Part shown: positions 18,247-26,866 of the stretch, piece after piece
Numbering within the stretch: position 1 is the stretch's first letter
How the letters are laid out: each line of letters starts with the position of its first letter
Assembly: GCA_016937995.1 (NCBI GenBank)
Contig: JAFGVM010000037.1
Span: forward strand, 3,437-67,436
Direction of reading: 5' to 3'
Length of the DNA: 64,000 bases
DNA from: Candidatus Delongbacteria bacterium
Lineage (GTDB): Bacteria > UBA4055
Notes under the pieces: model-generated
What the model was told of the DNA's origin: nothing
What the model saw: the letters and a program-made list of their open reading frames with translations, nothing else
Database searches by the model: none
Translations under genes and position numbers: made by a program

Positions 18247-18273
18247 CGTAAAGACGCCCAACCTGGGCGTCTC
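18247..18273 (+). repeat. GTAAAGACGCCC hairpin repeat, copy 1
   Basis: CGTAAAGACGCCCAACCTGG then GCGTCTC: an 8-bp AGACGCCC/GGGCGTCT hairpin. Copy 2 (19597-19622) differs in two loop bases and lies just after rsgA in the same orientation, so the two bracket rsgA. Confidence 0.8.
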
Positions 18274-18301
18274 ATAACTTACATAAACAACGGAGGCAAC
18301 G

Positions 18302-18346
18302 ATGATTGTAACAAACAAAGAACAAAGACGAACAAGGAGCGTATAG
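18302..18346 (+). CDS. 14-residue mini-ORF 3 with strong SD
   Basis: ATG to TAG, 14 residues rich in Arg (MIVTNKEQRRTRSV), with CGGAGG 5 bases upstream. Its last codons form the left arm of a hairpin (18334-18371), and two more hairpins (18380-18399, 18402-18423) follow before the rsgA ribosome binding site. This resembles an attenuator, but the same could arise from repeat debris. Confidence 0.3.
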   Translation: MIVTNKEQRRTRSV

Positions 18347-18458
18347 CTATAATTCAAATATACGTCTCCTTTGTTGTACAGACACATCACCATGTGTCTC
18401 TGAGTCACAATGTGTTGTGACTCTACGAATACAATCAAAAAACGGAGACAAAATTATA

Positions 18459-19592
18459 ATGACAACATTAGAACAATACGGCTGGAATGAATTCTTTGAA
18501 AACAACTTTCAAAAATATAAAGAATTAAACTATGAACCGGCCAGAGTAACAAAAGAAAGTATAAACCAGTATTGGTTAATGACAGAGTCAGGTGAAGTTA
18601 AAGCAAAACTGTCGACTAAATTCTTCATGGATACATTCGGGAAGGAACAACTACCTGTCGTAGGTGACTGGGTGGCTGTTCAGAAGCCTGTGGAAGCTGA
18701 GGAATATTTTATAGAAGCTGTTCTACCGAGAAAAACAAGACTGATACGAAAAGGTAAAGATACCTACGGGAGGAATTTCGTCAAAGCAGGTGATGGTGGT
18801 ATCAGGATCATTTCCAGCAATATAGATACTGTATTCTATGTGGCATCACTTGATCATAGAGATTTCAATATTACCAAGATAGAACGATATCTCGTAATGC
18901 TCTATGAAAGCGGTGCTCAACCTGTACTGATATTGAATAAGAAGGATATCTGTCCTGAGTATGAAGAATATATTGAAAAGGTGAAGAACATAGCCGGTGA
19001 ACTTCCGGTTCTTGCAGTAAGTGCAATTAACTATGATGGATTCGAGGAATTATTCGATTACCTTGAGGAAGGTAAGACCGTAGCATTCATAGGATCATCC
19101 GGAGTTGGTAAATCTTCTATAGTGAATGTATTAATGGGTGAAGATGTAATGTATGTAAGTAATATCCGTGAATCTGATAAAAGAGGAAAGCATACAACTA
19201 CTCATAGAGAAATGATACTTTTCCCTGAAGGTGGCATTCTTATTGATAATCCTGGGATCAGAGATCTGAAACCCGTAGCATCTCAGGAAGCATTGGAATC
19301 TACTTTTGAAGATATCGTTGAACTTGAAACAATGTGTAAATTTTCAAACTGTACACACAAAAACGAACCTGATTGTGCAATAAAAGAAGCACTGGAAAGT
19401 GATGAACTTTCAGCGAAGAGATATGAAAACTACCTGAATTTGAAACGAGAAGCTCAATTCTTTGAAAAACGTGCTGCACAGAGAGAAGAAATTTTGAAAA
19501 AAGCTGCTGAACGGGAACAAAAAGGTGGCAAGAAAACAAAGAAACACATGCGTGGCAAAAAGAACCGTGACAAATATGTCTATGAACACTGA
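18459..19592 (+). CDS. rsgA: small ribosomal subunit biogenesis GTPase RsgA
   Basis: RsgA is a circularly permuted GTPase that checks late 30S maturation. The 377-residue protein has an OB-fold N-terminal domain, then G4 NKKD (160-163), G1 GSSGVGKS (212-219), G3 DNPG (263-266), and the zinc site Cys293, Cys298, His300, Cys306. The C-terminal tail is strongly basic (KKTKKHMRGKKNR), suited to rRNA contact. I chose the ATG at 18459 preceded by CGGAGA; an upstream in-frame TTG lies inside a hairpin. It stands alone, flanked on both sides by the GTAAAGACGCCC repeat. Confidence 0.94.
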   Translation: MTTLEQYGWNEFFENNFQKYKELNYEPARVTKESINQYWLMTESGEVKAKLSTKFFMDTFGKEQLPVVGDWVAVQKPVEAEEYFIEAVLPRKTRLIRKGKDTYGRNFVKAGDGGIRIISSNIDTVFYVASLDHRDFNITKIERYLVMLYESGAQPVLILNKKDICPEYEEYIEKVKNIAGELPVLAVSAINYDGFEELFDYLEEGKTVAFIGSSGVGKSSIVNVLMGEDVMYVSNIRESDKRGKHTTTHREMILFPEGGILIDNPGIRDLKPVASQEALESTFEDIVELETMCKFSNCTHKNEPDCAIKEALESDELSAKRYENYLNLKREAQFFEKRAAQREEILKKAAEREQKGGKKTKKHMRGKKNRDKYVYEH

Positions 19593-19902
19593 TATCGTAA
19601 AGACGCCCAACTCGGGCGTCTCTACAACACAGAATGATCAATTTTCAAGGATTCCAGAACCCGCCTGGATCCCCGTGTCAAGCACGAGGATGACAACGTA
19701 ATCAGCAGGTCACATTGAGCGGAGTCGAAATGTAGGACCTGTTGATTATGAAAAGTCTTACACTTCGGCTCCGCTCAGTGTGACTTTTCATAACTTTCCC
19801 CTTTCCCCTTATCCCTACGTTTTTCAATTCTCAATTTTCAATTATCAATTATCAATTAATTTCCTTATATTTCGAACTTTCCTTAATAAAACAGGAAGTA
19901 CC
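19593..19902 (+). repeat. repeat-filled gap between rsgA and trkA
   Basis: No gene seen. Contents in order: GTAAAGACGCCC hairpin copy 2 (19597-19622); a GGATCCCCGTGTCAAGCACG-type element (19667-19694) whose inverted copy is at 33514-33541; two adjacent inverted bulged hairpins with loops GAGCGGAGTCGA and TCGGCTCCGCTC (19704-19744, 19751-19788); and a run of AATTATCAATT-type strings (19815-19860) before the trkA ribosome binding site AGGAAG. Confidence 0.7.
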
Positions 19903-21273
19903 ATGAATGTATTGATAGCCGGTGGTGGTGAAGTTGGTTATATAATTGCGGAAAGATTGATCACGGAAGGGCACAATGTAACGATCATTGAAAGAGATGA
20001 AGACAGGGTTGCAACTCTGAACAATGAACTGGATGCTTATGTTGTACATGGAAGCGGGATATATGTAAAACGATTAAAACAGGCTAAAATTGAAAAAACA
20101 GACTTGTTCTTAGCTTTAACAAATGATGATAATAAAAACATAATATCCTGCTCTCTGGCAAAGAAATTAACTAACGGACATGCAACTACTATTGCTAAAG
20201 TAGAAAATTATATCTATTATTTTTCCGATGACAGAATTTCACCAAAGTACTATGGTATAGATGAAACTATAGCTTCAACAAGACTTACAATTGACAAACT
20301 GCAAGACCTGATCAAAGAACCTGATGCTATTGAAAATATGTACTTTTATGATGATAAAATTCAGATAATCGGTGTGAACATCCCAAGAGATTTTTCTCTA
20401 TCCGGTAAAACCTTTCGGGAAATTGCGATAGAACACCCTGAATGGCAAAAGTCAAAAGTTATCGCAATCAAGTATGATGAGGGCGTAATGATTCCTACAG
20501 GAAATGATACAATTCAACCCGGTGATAAGCTTTACATTATAGGTACAAATGAAATTTTACAGGATCTATTGACTCAATATTTTACTTCAAATAAAAAAAT
20601 AAATGATATTGTGATTTTTGGCGGGAACAGGATCGGAAAGGAATTTGCCCAACTTCAAGCAGCTAAGGGTAGAAAAGTCACTATCTTTGATGATGACATA
20701 AAAGTATGTAAACAACTATCTGAAGAGTTGGAAAACATCCTGATCGTTCATGCTTCAGGAACTAATCAAAAAGCTCTTGAAGAAATTAACATGAAAAATG
20801 CCTGTGTAGTTTGTGTATCAAATGATGATGAATATAATATTATCTCAGCAGTTTTAGCAAAACAGAATGGGGCCACAAAAGCAATTTGTAATATCAGGAA
20901 TCTATCTATAAGTAAGATCGTTAATCAAATATCCGACATTGATTCAGTTTTCTCACCTGAAGAATTAACATTGGCAGAAGTACTTAAATATTGCAGAAAG
21001 GGAAATATAGTATCGATCACACATATGCCTAACATCAATGCTGAGACTATACAAGCTCAAATATCTGAAAAAATATCTATTATAAACAAACCTTTGAAAG
21101 AAGTCAAATTTCCAAAAGGTATGATAATAGGAGCTATAATTCGTAATGGTGAAATAATAATACCAAATGGTAATGATTCAATTAAATTAAATGATATCGT
21201 AATAGCTTTCGTTTTACCTGCAGCAAAAAGCTATGCAGAGGATATATTCGCAAAAAATTTGAGCAAGAGGTAA
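19903..21273 (+). CDS. trkA: Trk system potassium uptake protein TrkA
   Basis: TrkA is the cytoplasmic gating ring subunit of the Trk K+ channel. The 456-residue protein has two RCK repeats: NAD-binding 'VLIAGGGEVGYIIAERL' at the N-terminus with an acidic ribose residue in 'VTIIERDEDRV', a TrkA_C domain, a second 'VIFGGNRIGKEFAQL' near residue 235 and a second TrkA_C. I chose the ATG at 19903 with AGGAAG 4 bases upstream; the frame is open further upstream only through repeats. It is followed 3 bases later by trkH. Confidence 0.94.
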   Translation: MNVLIAGGGEVGYIIAERLITEGHNVTIIERDEDRVATLNNELDAYVVHGSGIYVKRLKQAKIEKTDLFLALTNDDNKNIISCSLAKKLTNGHATTIAKVENYIYYFSDDRISPKYYGIDETIASTRLTIDKLQDLIKEPDAIENMYFYDDKIQIIGVNIPRDFSLSGKTFREIAIEHPEWQKSKVIAIKYDEGVMIPTGNDTIQPGDKLYIIGTNEILQDLLTQYFTSNKKINDIVIFGGNRIGKEFAQLQAAKGRKVTIFDDDIKVCKQLSEELENILIVHASGTNQKALEEINMKNACVVCVSNDDEYNIISAVLAKQNGATKAICNIRNLSISKIVNQISDIDSVFSPEELTLAEVLKYCRKGNIVSITHMPNINAETIQAQISEKISIINKPLKEVKFPKGMIIGAIIRNGEIIIPNGNDSIKLNDIVIAFVLPAAKSYAEDIFAKNLSKR

Positions 21274-21276
21274 TAT

Positions 21277-22791
21277 TTGAACTGGAAAGCGATCCTTAAA
21301 ATACAAGGTTTACTTTTAGTAATACTGTCTGTTTCTATGCTTTTCCCAATTGCATTTTCTATTTATTACGGATCTTCAGATTTTATAGAACTTTTTTCAG
21401 GAATGGCTATAACACTTGTTTCAGGTATTATACTTTCAGTATCTTTCAACTCAAATAAACCCTTAAAACCTAGAGAGGGTTTTATTATAGTAGCTACAGG
21501 TTGGATCATAGCATCCGTTTTTGGAGCTCTTCCCTTTTATTTTCATGAGGCTTTTAACGGGAATTTTATAGACTGTGTTTTTGAAACAATGTCTGGATTA
21601 ACAACAACCGGATCATCTATTTTAGTCGATATTGAAATTCTTCCAAAAGGGTTGTTGTTTTGGAGAAGTTTTACTCATTGGCTAGGCGGGATGGGAATTA
21701 TTTTATTGGTTGTAGCGATATTACCTATTCTAGGATTTAATTCTACCAATCTTTACAAAGCTGAAGTTTCAGGACCTACAAAAGATAGAATAAGCCCAAA
21801 GATAAAAGATACTGCAAAAATACTATGGTATATTTATTTCGGTATGACTATCCTACTAACTGCACTGCTGATGATCGGTGGAATGGACCTGTTCAATGCA
21901 CTTTGCCACACTTTTGGAACTTTAGGTACAGGCGGTTTATCGACACTAAACAAATCTGTCGGTGGATTTAATAATTTATATTTTGAAGTAGTCATTATTA
22001 TTTTTATGTACTTATCCGGTATGAATTTTTTTCTTCATTACAGTTTGATCAAGGGTAAATTTACAGATATATTTTCAAATAGAGAATGGAGATTTTATAC
22101 GATTTTACTTATCGGATCTACCTTTTTAATATCGCTGAATATTCATTACTACAATTATTCAGCAGAAATCTTAAATAATAATTCGATACTTTTGTTATAC
22201 AAAGAAAGTTATGGATTATGTTTAAGACATTCATTCTTTCAAACTATTTCATTGGGAACTTGCACCGGTTATACAACCACTAATTTTGATCTATGGCCAA
22301 GTTTTTCAAAAATACTTCTCATATCATTGATGTTTATTGGTGGGAGTGCAGGCTCGACTTCAGGAGGTATTAAACAGATCAGAATAATTATTTTAATAAA
22401 ATTTGTAATTGTCGAGATAAAAAGATTAATTTACCCTAAAGCTTATTTTTCGGTCAAGGTTGGAAATCAAGTATATCAAGATCCGGTTTTAAAAAATGTC
22501 ATCGCATATTTTATAGTTTTTTTATTAGCGTTTGCATCAGTTACTTTAATTCTTACTTTCAGAGGCTACGATATTGTTACTTCATTTTCTGCTTCTATAG
22601 CTACTTTATCAGGAGTTGGACCTGGCTTGGCACGAGTAGGTGCAATAGGAAGTTTTGCGTTTTTTGATAATTTCTCTAAATTAGTGCTCATATTCAATAT
22701 GTTAATAGGCAGACTTGAAATTTATTCTGTGCTGATATTGTTTTATACATTGTTTTATCCGGAAAGATTATTCGTGAAAATGAAAAGGTAA
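21277..22791 (+). CDS. trkH: Trk system potassium transporter TrkH
   Basis: The membrane subunit that carries K+. The 504-residue protein has 10 or more hydrophobic helices and the four selectivity-filter loops: 'SGLTTTGSSI', 'LGTGGLST', 'GTCTGYTTTNF' and 'LSGVGPGLARVG'. 'GGSAGSTSGGIKQIRI' is the conserved stretch after the third pore. The start is TTG with AGAGG 6 bases upstream, 3 bases after the trkA stop. The trkA-trkH order and spacing support a working K+ uptake system. Confidence 0.94.
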   Translation: MNWKAILKIQGLLLVILSVSMLFPIAFSIYYGSSDFIELFSGMAITLVSGIILSVSFNSNKPLKPREGFIIVATGWIIASVFGALPFYFHEAFNGNFIDCVFETMSGLTTTGSSILVDIEILPKGLLFWRSFTHWLGGMGIILLVVAILPILGFNSTNLYKAEVSGPTKDRISPKIKDTAKILWYIYFGMTILLTALLMIGGMDLFNALCHTFGTLGTGGLSTLNKSVGGFNNLYFEVVIIIFMYLSGMNFFLHYSLIKGKFTDIFSNREWRFYTILLIGSTFLISLNIHYYNYSAEILNNNSILLLYKESYGLCLRHSFFQTISLGTCTGYTTTNFDLWPSFSKILLISLMFIGGSAGSTSGGIKQIRIIILIKFVIVEIKRLIYPKAYFSVKVGNQVYQDPVLKNVIAYFIVFLLAFASVTLILTFRGYDIVTSFSASIATLSGVGPGLARVGAIGSFAFFDNFSKLVLIFNMLIGRLEIYSVLILFYTLFYPERLFVKMKR

Positions 22792-23094
22792 TTTCAATAA
22801 TCAATCGGATTGTTCCTTATATATTGCCTGATATTATATAATTCTTTTTCATTTCTGATTATTCTGTCATGGAACGACCGTTGCCATTTGAAATTAATAT
22901 TTTTGTTTGTTTGATTAATATTTTTGGTTACATAATGTTTGAATGATCGGATGAATTCTGTTAAACCATGTAAATTATTAACCCTCCCCTACGGATACGG
23001 AAAAAATAATTTTTAAAAAAAAGGTGCTCGTACGAGCACTCAAACTTAATCACTAAAAAAATATAAATATATATATGAAAAGGTTTTTTTAAGG
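22792..23094. other. gap between convergent trkH and acetyltransferase genes
   Basis: No open frame of note. The only structure is the minus-strand terminator at 23015-23039. The remainder is AT-rich sequence with no repeat family member recognised. Confidence 0.6.
23015..23039 (-). terminator. rho-independent terminator of the acetyltransferase gene
   Basis: A perfect 16-base palindrome (GTGCTCGTACGAGCAC, 23024-23039) followed on the minus strand by a run of eight T. It lies 55 bases past the stop of the minus-strand gene. Confidence 0.85.
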
Positions 23095-23685
23095 CTACAT
23101 GAATAGCTCATGATACTCTGTATTCTTATTGTTCAATAGAGCAAATAAATAATTGTCATCAAATTTCTGATTTACAAAGTTATAGGAATAATCTTTTAAC
23201 AAAGCTTCCTGAAAGAATCCGAAATTCCGTACCAGCTGCACTGAAAGATCAGCCTGGGGATTCACAATAGACTCAATTCTGTGTAGCTTCATTTTATTAA
23301 ACCCGAATTCAATTACCGGTGGAAATATCTCTGTCAAATATCCCTGATCCCAGTATTCTCTTTTTAAAGAATGCCTGATCCCGCACCTGTAAAACCTTCT
23401 GAACCAGCATGTATAATTTATCAGACCTATCATTTTATTATTTTCCTTTAAAGCTATGACCCAGGCAAATCCAAGCTTTTTATCAAATAAAGCTTTTAAC
23501 TGCTGTAATGTCTTATTTGCTTCTATTATATCTTTCATAATGTCAAGGCCGAAGCATTTTACATTATCCTTGTCTGAAAAAAGTTCATGTAGATTTCCCA
23601 GGTCAGACTGTTTAATTTGTCTCAATATGCATCTGTCCGTTTCAAATTCCGGGAATCTTTCAAATAAATGATCAAAGCACTTCAT
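23095..23685 (-). CDS. GNAT-family acetyltransferase (RimJ/RimL type)
   Basis: The 196-residue protein has 'FETDRCILRQIKQSD' at the start, 'WVIALKENNKMIGLINYT' (motif D strand), 'HSLKREYWDQGYLTEI' (acetyl-CoA loop, family 'yw.kGy.tEa') and 'HRIESIVNPQADLSVQLVRN' cut to its core HRIE and N-S-V-L-K/R pattern. This is the RimJ/RimL subgroup that acetylates N-terminal or side-chain amines. The target cannot be told. Twenty bases after the propeller lipoprotein gene on the same strand, so the two may share a transcript. Confidence 0.83.
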   Translation of the reverse strand: MKCFDHLFERFPEFETDRCILRQIKQSDLGNLHELFSDKDNVKCFGLDIMKDIIEANKTLQQLKALFDKKLGFAWVIALKENNKMIGLINYTCWFRRFYRCGIRHSLKREYWDQGYLTEIFPPVIEFGFNKMKLHRIESIVNPQADLSVQLVRNFGFFQEALLKDYSYNFVNQKFDDNYLFALLNNKNTEYHELFM

Positions 23686-23705
23686 AATTAACCTCTTAAT
23701 AAATT

Positions 23706-24869
23706 TTATATATAATATTCAAATTTTCTAATTTTTATTTCATCATTGTTATCTATTATGTATAAATGATCTCCAAGAAATCTGATCGTCATGTTTATAC
23801 CAAGATCAGTTTCTGTTTTAAACATATCAAGCATTATACTATTTATAAAAACACCATTTTCAAATATATCAAAATACAGATCCTTATCATCATCCGTATG
23901 TTCTCTTGCGCTCAAAACCCATAATCTACCGAATTTATCTTCCCAAAGTCCATGAACAGCTTTTCTATAATGAACTTCCGACTTATTTTCTGATATTGTA
24001 TCATCATTTCTGACAGTTATCTGCCTATTAAGTTTTTGGAGCTCCTGTTCTGTCATTTTAATTTTTCTATAATGTTTTGATATATCATATTGATCTTTGC
24101 CTGAATAGTCATAAACTTTAATTTTATAGTTATCTTCACTAATATCAGCTATATATATATTATTTTCTGACACTGAATATATCTGCATAAAATCCATCGG
24201 GTTAAGTTTGGGTTCTGCAGGATTAAATTCCATCTTTATAAATGTAAGGTCATTAATTTTGTTCATTTCAGGATCAAATTTAGAGATCGAGCTTTTCAAG
24301 AATACTCTACCTTCTTCTACATCTGCGGTCAGGTCAGTTCCAACCATAAAATTATTTTTGTTTGACGGCAAAATAAATTCTGGAGTTCTGTTCCCACATT
24401 GTTTACTGTCAATAAAATTACCATCTATATCAAATTTAATTATCTTAAATGTCGACGGATCAGATATATATACAATGTCATTTAAAATTACTAAATTCTT
24501 TGCCTGTCCATATTCACCCGGACCTGTACCGACATTTCCGAAACTTGTAATGAATTTCCCGTCTTTGTCGAATTTTTTGATTTTCTGACTGTTATTGTCA
24601 ACAATGTAAATATTATTTTTGCTGTCTATTGACAAATTTTCAGTTGAGTAGAAAGAACTAAGAGAATTATCTGACCCATTTTCACCTTTTATTGTAAGAA
24701 CTTCATTGAATTTGTAATTAAAATCTTTGTTTGCAGGTTCCATTTTATTAATGAAATTTTTTATACCGTTAATTTCTTTTACAGTATAATTTAACTTCTT
24801 CTCTTCTTTGTTACTGCAACTAACCAATAATAGTAGTGCGATCATTGTTAATAGTAGATTGTGTTTCAT
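23706..24869 (-). CDS. 6-bladed beta-propeller (NHL-like) lipoprotein
   Basis: The 387-residue protein starts with a lipoprotein signal (LLLLVSC, Cys18) and then carries NHL-type propeller repeats: 'NLSIDSKNNIYIVDNNSQKI' and 'KKFDKDGKFITSFGNVGTGP' then 'IYISDPSTFKIIKFD' are clear blades. This matches the '6-bladed beta-propeller' lipoproteins of Bacteroidota, whose function is mostly unknown. I chose the ATG at 24869 because GGAGAGGGAG precedes it; a longer frame upstream lacks a signal peptide. Probably anchored in the outer membrane. Confidence 0.78.
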   Translation of the reverse strand: MKHNLLLTMIALLLLVSCSNKEEKKLNYTVKEINGIKNFINKMEPANKDFNYKFNEVLTIKGENGSDNSLSSFYSTENLSIDSKNNIYIVDNNSQKIKKFDKDGKFITSFGNVGTGPGEYGQAKNLVILNDIVYISDPSTFKIIKFDIDGNFIDSKQCGNRTPEFILPSNKNNFMVGTDLTADVEEGRVFLKSSISKFDPEMNKINDLTFIKMEFNPAEPKLNPMDFMQIYSVSENNIYIADISEDNYKIKVYDYSGKDQYDISKHYRKIKMTEQELQKLNRQITVRNDDTISENKSEVHYRKAVHGLWEDKFGRLWVLSAREHTDDDKDLYFDIFENGVFINSIMLDMFKTETDLGINMTIRFLGDHLYIIDNNDEIKIRKFEYYI

Positions 24870-25179
24870 TTTACTCCCTCTCCAGGTTTTTATTTTTTGA
24901 CACACAATTTTGAATAAAGTTGTCATATAATTTATCAGACAATTTAAATTTAGACACAAACATTAAATATTTTAATATATTTTCTACCAAATGTTAATTT
25001 TATTGATCAAAATGTATTATATCTTCGCGAATTGTTCTGACTCACAGATAATGAAATTTAAAATTTCAATTTTATATCTTTTAAACTCTTGATTTTGAAT
25101 TCTTTTTTATATAGATTATTTCAAAGACTTAAATAATAACTAAATATCAGAACGTATTTTTAATTAATAAGGAGTTCGT
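24870..25179. other. divergent promoter region
   Basis: AT-rich spacer between a minus-strand lipoprotein gene and a plus-strand outer-membrane protein gene. It must hold both promoters, but I cannot single out a convincing pair of hexamers. AAGGAG lies 6 bases before the plus-strand ATG. Confidence 0.4.
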
Positions 25180-25725
25180 ATGAAAAAACAGAGTATGATC
25201 ATTGTTATTATCCTTTTCATGAGCACTTTTCTTTATTCGCTTGATTTAAAAAGTAAAGAATATGATCTAGGATTTATGGTAGGACTGTGGATGGGAGGAG
25301 ATGTTAATATTGAAGGCTATTCTGCAGATAAAGATGGGTGTTTACTGATAAGAGGGTTCGCTGATGCTTACCTGATCCCCAAATTAGCAATGGGGGCTTA
25401 TTTCAATTTCTCACCAGCAACGATCGAAACTGAAGATATTACTGTATTCGAATTTGGAGGTTCTATCAAACCACGCTTTCTCATTAGAGAAGATCTCGCA
25501 ATAAAACCAGGTTTGAACATCGGTTACAGAACTGCAAGCGGTGATGAACCTGAAATAGAGATGGATGGATTTGCACTAAATCTCAGTATTGAAGTACAAA
25601 AAGCTATGGAAACTATGATCCTTAGTTTCGAGGGAGGTTTTTTATCACAACCTGCTGGAGGAAACGAGTGGGTTGAAATTAGCTGGGCACCGATCATGTA
25701 TCTTGGAGCAGGATTAACTTTCTAA
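25180..25725 (+). CDS. small outer-membrane beta-barrel-like protein
   Basis: The 181-residue protein has a signal peptide (about 1-20) and alternating hydrophobic strands rich in Gly and aromatic residues, ending in 'YLGAGLTF' with a terminal Phe, the usual outer-membrane insertion signal. This suggests an 8-strand barrel such as the OmpW/OmpX or 'outer membrane beta-barrel domain' families, but no family-specific motif was recognised. Monocistronic: strong ribosome binding site AAGGAG upstream and a terminator at its end. Confidence 0.65.
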   Translation: MKKQSMIIVIILFMSTFLYSLDLKSKEYDLGFMVGLWMGGDVNIEGYSADKDGCLLIRGFADAYLIPKLAMGAYFNFSPATIETEDITVFEFGGSIKPRFLIREDLAIKPGLNIGYRTASGDEPEIEMDGFALNLSIEVQKAMETMILSFEGGFLSQPAGGNEWVEISWAPIMYLGAGLTF

Positions 25726-25754
25726 AAAAAAACGATCTTACGATCGCTTTTTTT
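25724..25754. terminator. bidirectional terminator
   Basis: CGATC (25733-25737) pairs with GATCG (25742-25746) across TTAC, with an A-tract to the left and CTTTTTTT to the right. It separates two convergent genes. Confidence 0.75.
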
Positions 25755-26723
25755 CTATGGAAGACGCTCTTCCAACGACTTTACATAGACCCTATACCTG
25801 CTGTTGACACCTGACGAGTTTGCTATAGTAAAAAGTCCAAAACCATTTTCAACATTAGAATAAATATCATTCCCTCCATGAGCTCCGCTGGCCTGAAATT
25901 CTCTCATAACATTATCAGTTGCAGAGAATACTATAGTATGCAGACCCTCATGGTAAAACTGCCTCCAGTATAAAGTAAGATCAAGTATATTATAATCAAC
26001 AAGGTCTTCCCCATACTTTTTCTTGCTTTTAAACATTTTTGTATAAAGTTCATATTCATCCCAATAAACTTTTGTGGTATCTTCCAACCAGAAATTCTGA
26101 TCAGATTTTAATGTATCATCCGGAACTATCATAAATGAAGCCAATCTATCTTCTTCTAATAAAATTTCGGGATCGAAATTGCATTTCAACATCTCATTAT
26201 CGAAAATACTCTCCCCTCTCCTATATAATAATGTATCTATAACAGTAGGAGCTTGATCTATAGAAAGAATTGGCAATGAGGTCTCAGGATTAGTGGCAAA
26301 TATATTGGTCAAAGGCGGAGGACAAACGGTCTGTGCTGAAACAGATATAAAACCGCTATGATATGCTTCCAGTTTATACTCGAAGCCAGGTTTAAATCCT
26401 CCTGAAAATATCATTCTGTCCAAATAATAAACTCCGGGAGTATCTTCAAACTCCTGAAGTGTTCCGACCTCTGTAAATAATAGAGAGTCCGGTGCTTTTT
26501 CATAAAGTTCAACTGTAGCTCCAGTTATGCCAAGATTATCCATAGTGACCGATTCATTTACAGTTGCTGTTCTTGAAAGATATAGTTCTGAAATAGTTGA
26601 ATCTGCCTGAGCAAACAAGTACATGACCATTGTTTCATCATATTCAGTCGATTCTCCATTCTCACAGGAAATAAAAGTGAGTAGTAATATTATTGATAAA
26701 AGTGTTATAATTGTTTTTTTCAT
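25755..26723 (-). CDS. DUF4249-type lipoprotein, partner of the TonB receptor
   Basis: The 322-residue protein has a lipoprotein signal ending FISC (Cys20). It then shows the DUF4249 plan: an N-terminal beta-sandwich with 'ITGATVELYEKAPDSLLF' and 'FKPGFEYKLEAYHSGF', a 'SAQTVCPPP' stretch and a C-terminal 'FGLFTIANSSG' followed by YRV. DUF4249 proteins are usually encoded directly after a TonB-dependent receptor with a carboxypeptidase-like domain, as here, and are thought to act as surface or periplasmic partners. Ligand unknown. Confidence 0.75.
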   Translation of the reverse strand: MKKTIITLLSIILLLTFISCENGESTEYDETMVMYLFAQADSTISELYLSRTATVNESVTMDNLGITGATVELYEKAPDSLLFTEVGTLQEFEDTPGVYYLDRMIFSGGFKPGFEYKLEAYHSGFISVSAQTVCPPPLTNIFATNPETSLPILSIDQAPTVIDTLLYRRGESIFDNEMLKCNFDPEILLEEDRLASFMIVPDDTLKSDQNFWLEDTTKVYWDEYELYTKMFKSKKKYGEDLVDYNILDLTLYWRQFYHEGLHTIVFSATDNVMREFQASGAHGGNDIYSNVENGFGLFTIANSSGVNSRYRVYVKSLEERLP

Positions 26724-26763
26724 AGTTGTTCTCTTTTTCTTCTCTTCTTTTATGTCATGCTGA

Positions 26764-26835
26764 TCCCGATTTATCGGGACAATATCTATCTTTTTATCTT
26801 TTTTTGACCCTGTCCCGATGAATCGGGATCAGGGT
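26764..26835. repeat. two TCCCGATTTATCGGGA palindromes, one nested in ACCCTG/CAGGGT
   Basis: The first copy is at 26764-26779. The second core (26813-26828) sits inside an outer inverted repeat ACCCTG (26807-26812) / CAGGGT (26830-26835), giving a composite stem. It lies between the TonB receptor and DUF4249 genes, where it may stabilise or attenuate the transcript. Confidence 0.75.
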
Positions 26836-26866
26836 GACGAACCATTCCTTTGACCCTATACCCTAA

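Larger units (their letters stand above)
17443..18458 (+). other. 1-kb hairpin-rich non-coding stretch between ptrB and rsgA
   Basis: No gene of normal length is present. It holds a sigma-70 promoter (17528-17556), three mini-ORFs with strong Shine-Dalgarno sites, AGAAGTTAGAAGT strings (about 17750-17785 and 17875-17910), two TCCCGATAAATCGG copies (17811, 18145), a bulged AAGTC hairpin (17836-17870), and a run of perfect hairpins: 17693-17706, 18032-18058 (10-bp stem), 18099-18120, 18215-18235, 18252-18272, 18334-18371, 18380-18399 and 18402-18423. It may be a long structured 5' leader of rsgA, a non-coding RNA locus, or a graveyard of repeats; I cannot decide. Confidence 0.6.

Noticed and set aside
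18025-18438. 137-codon open frame on the - strand upstream of rsgA
   Set aside because: It consists of hairpin and repeat DNA, has no ribosome binding site and no recognisable protein pattern; it is opposite to the mini-ORF leader.
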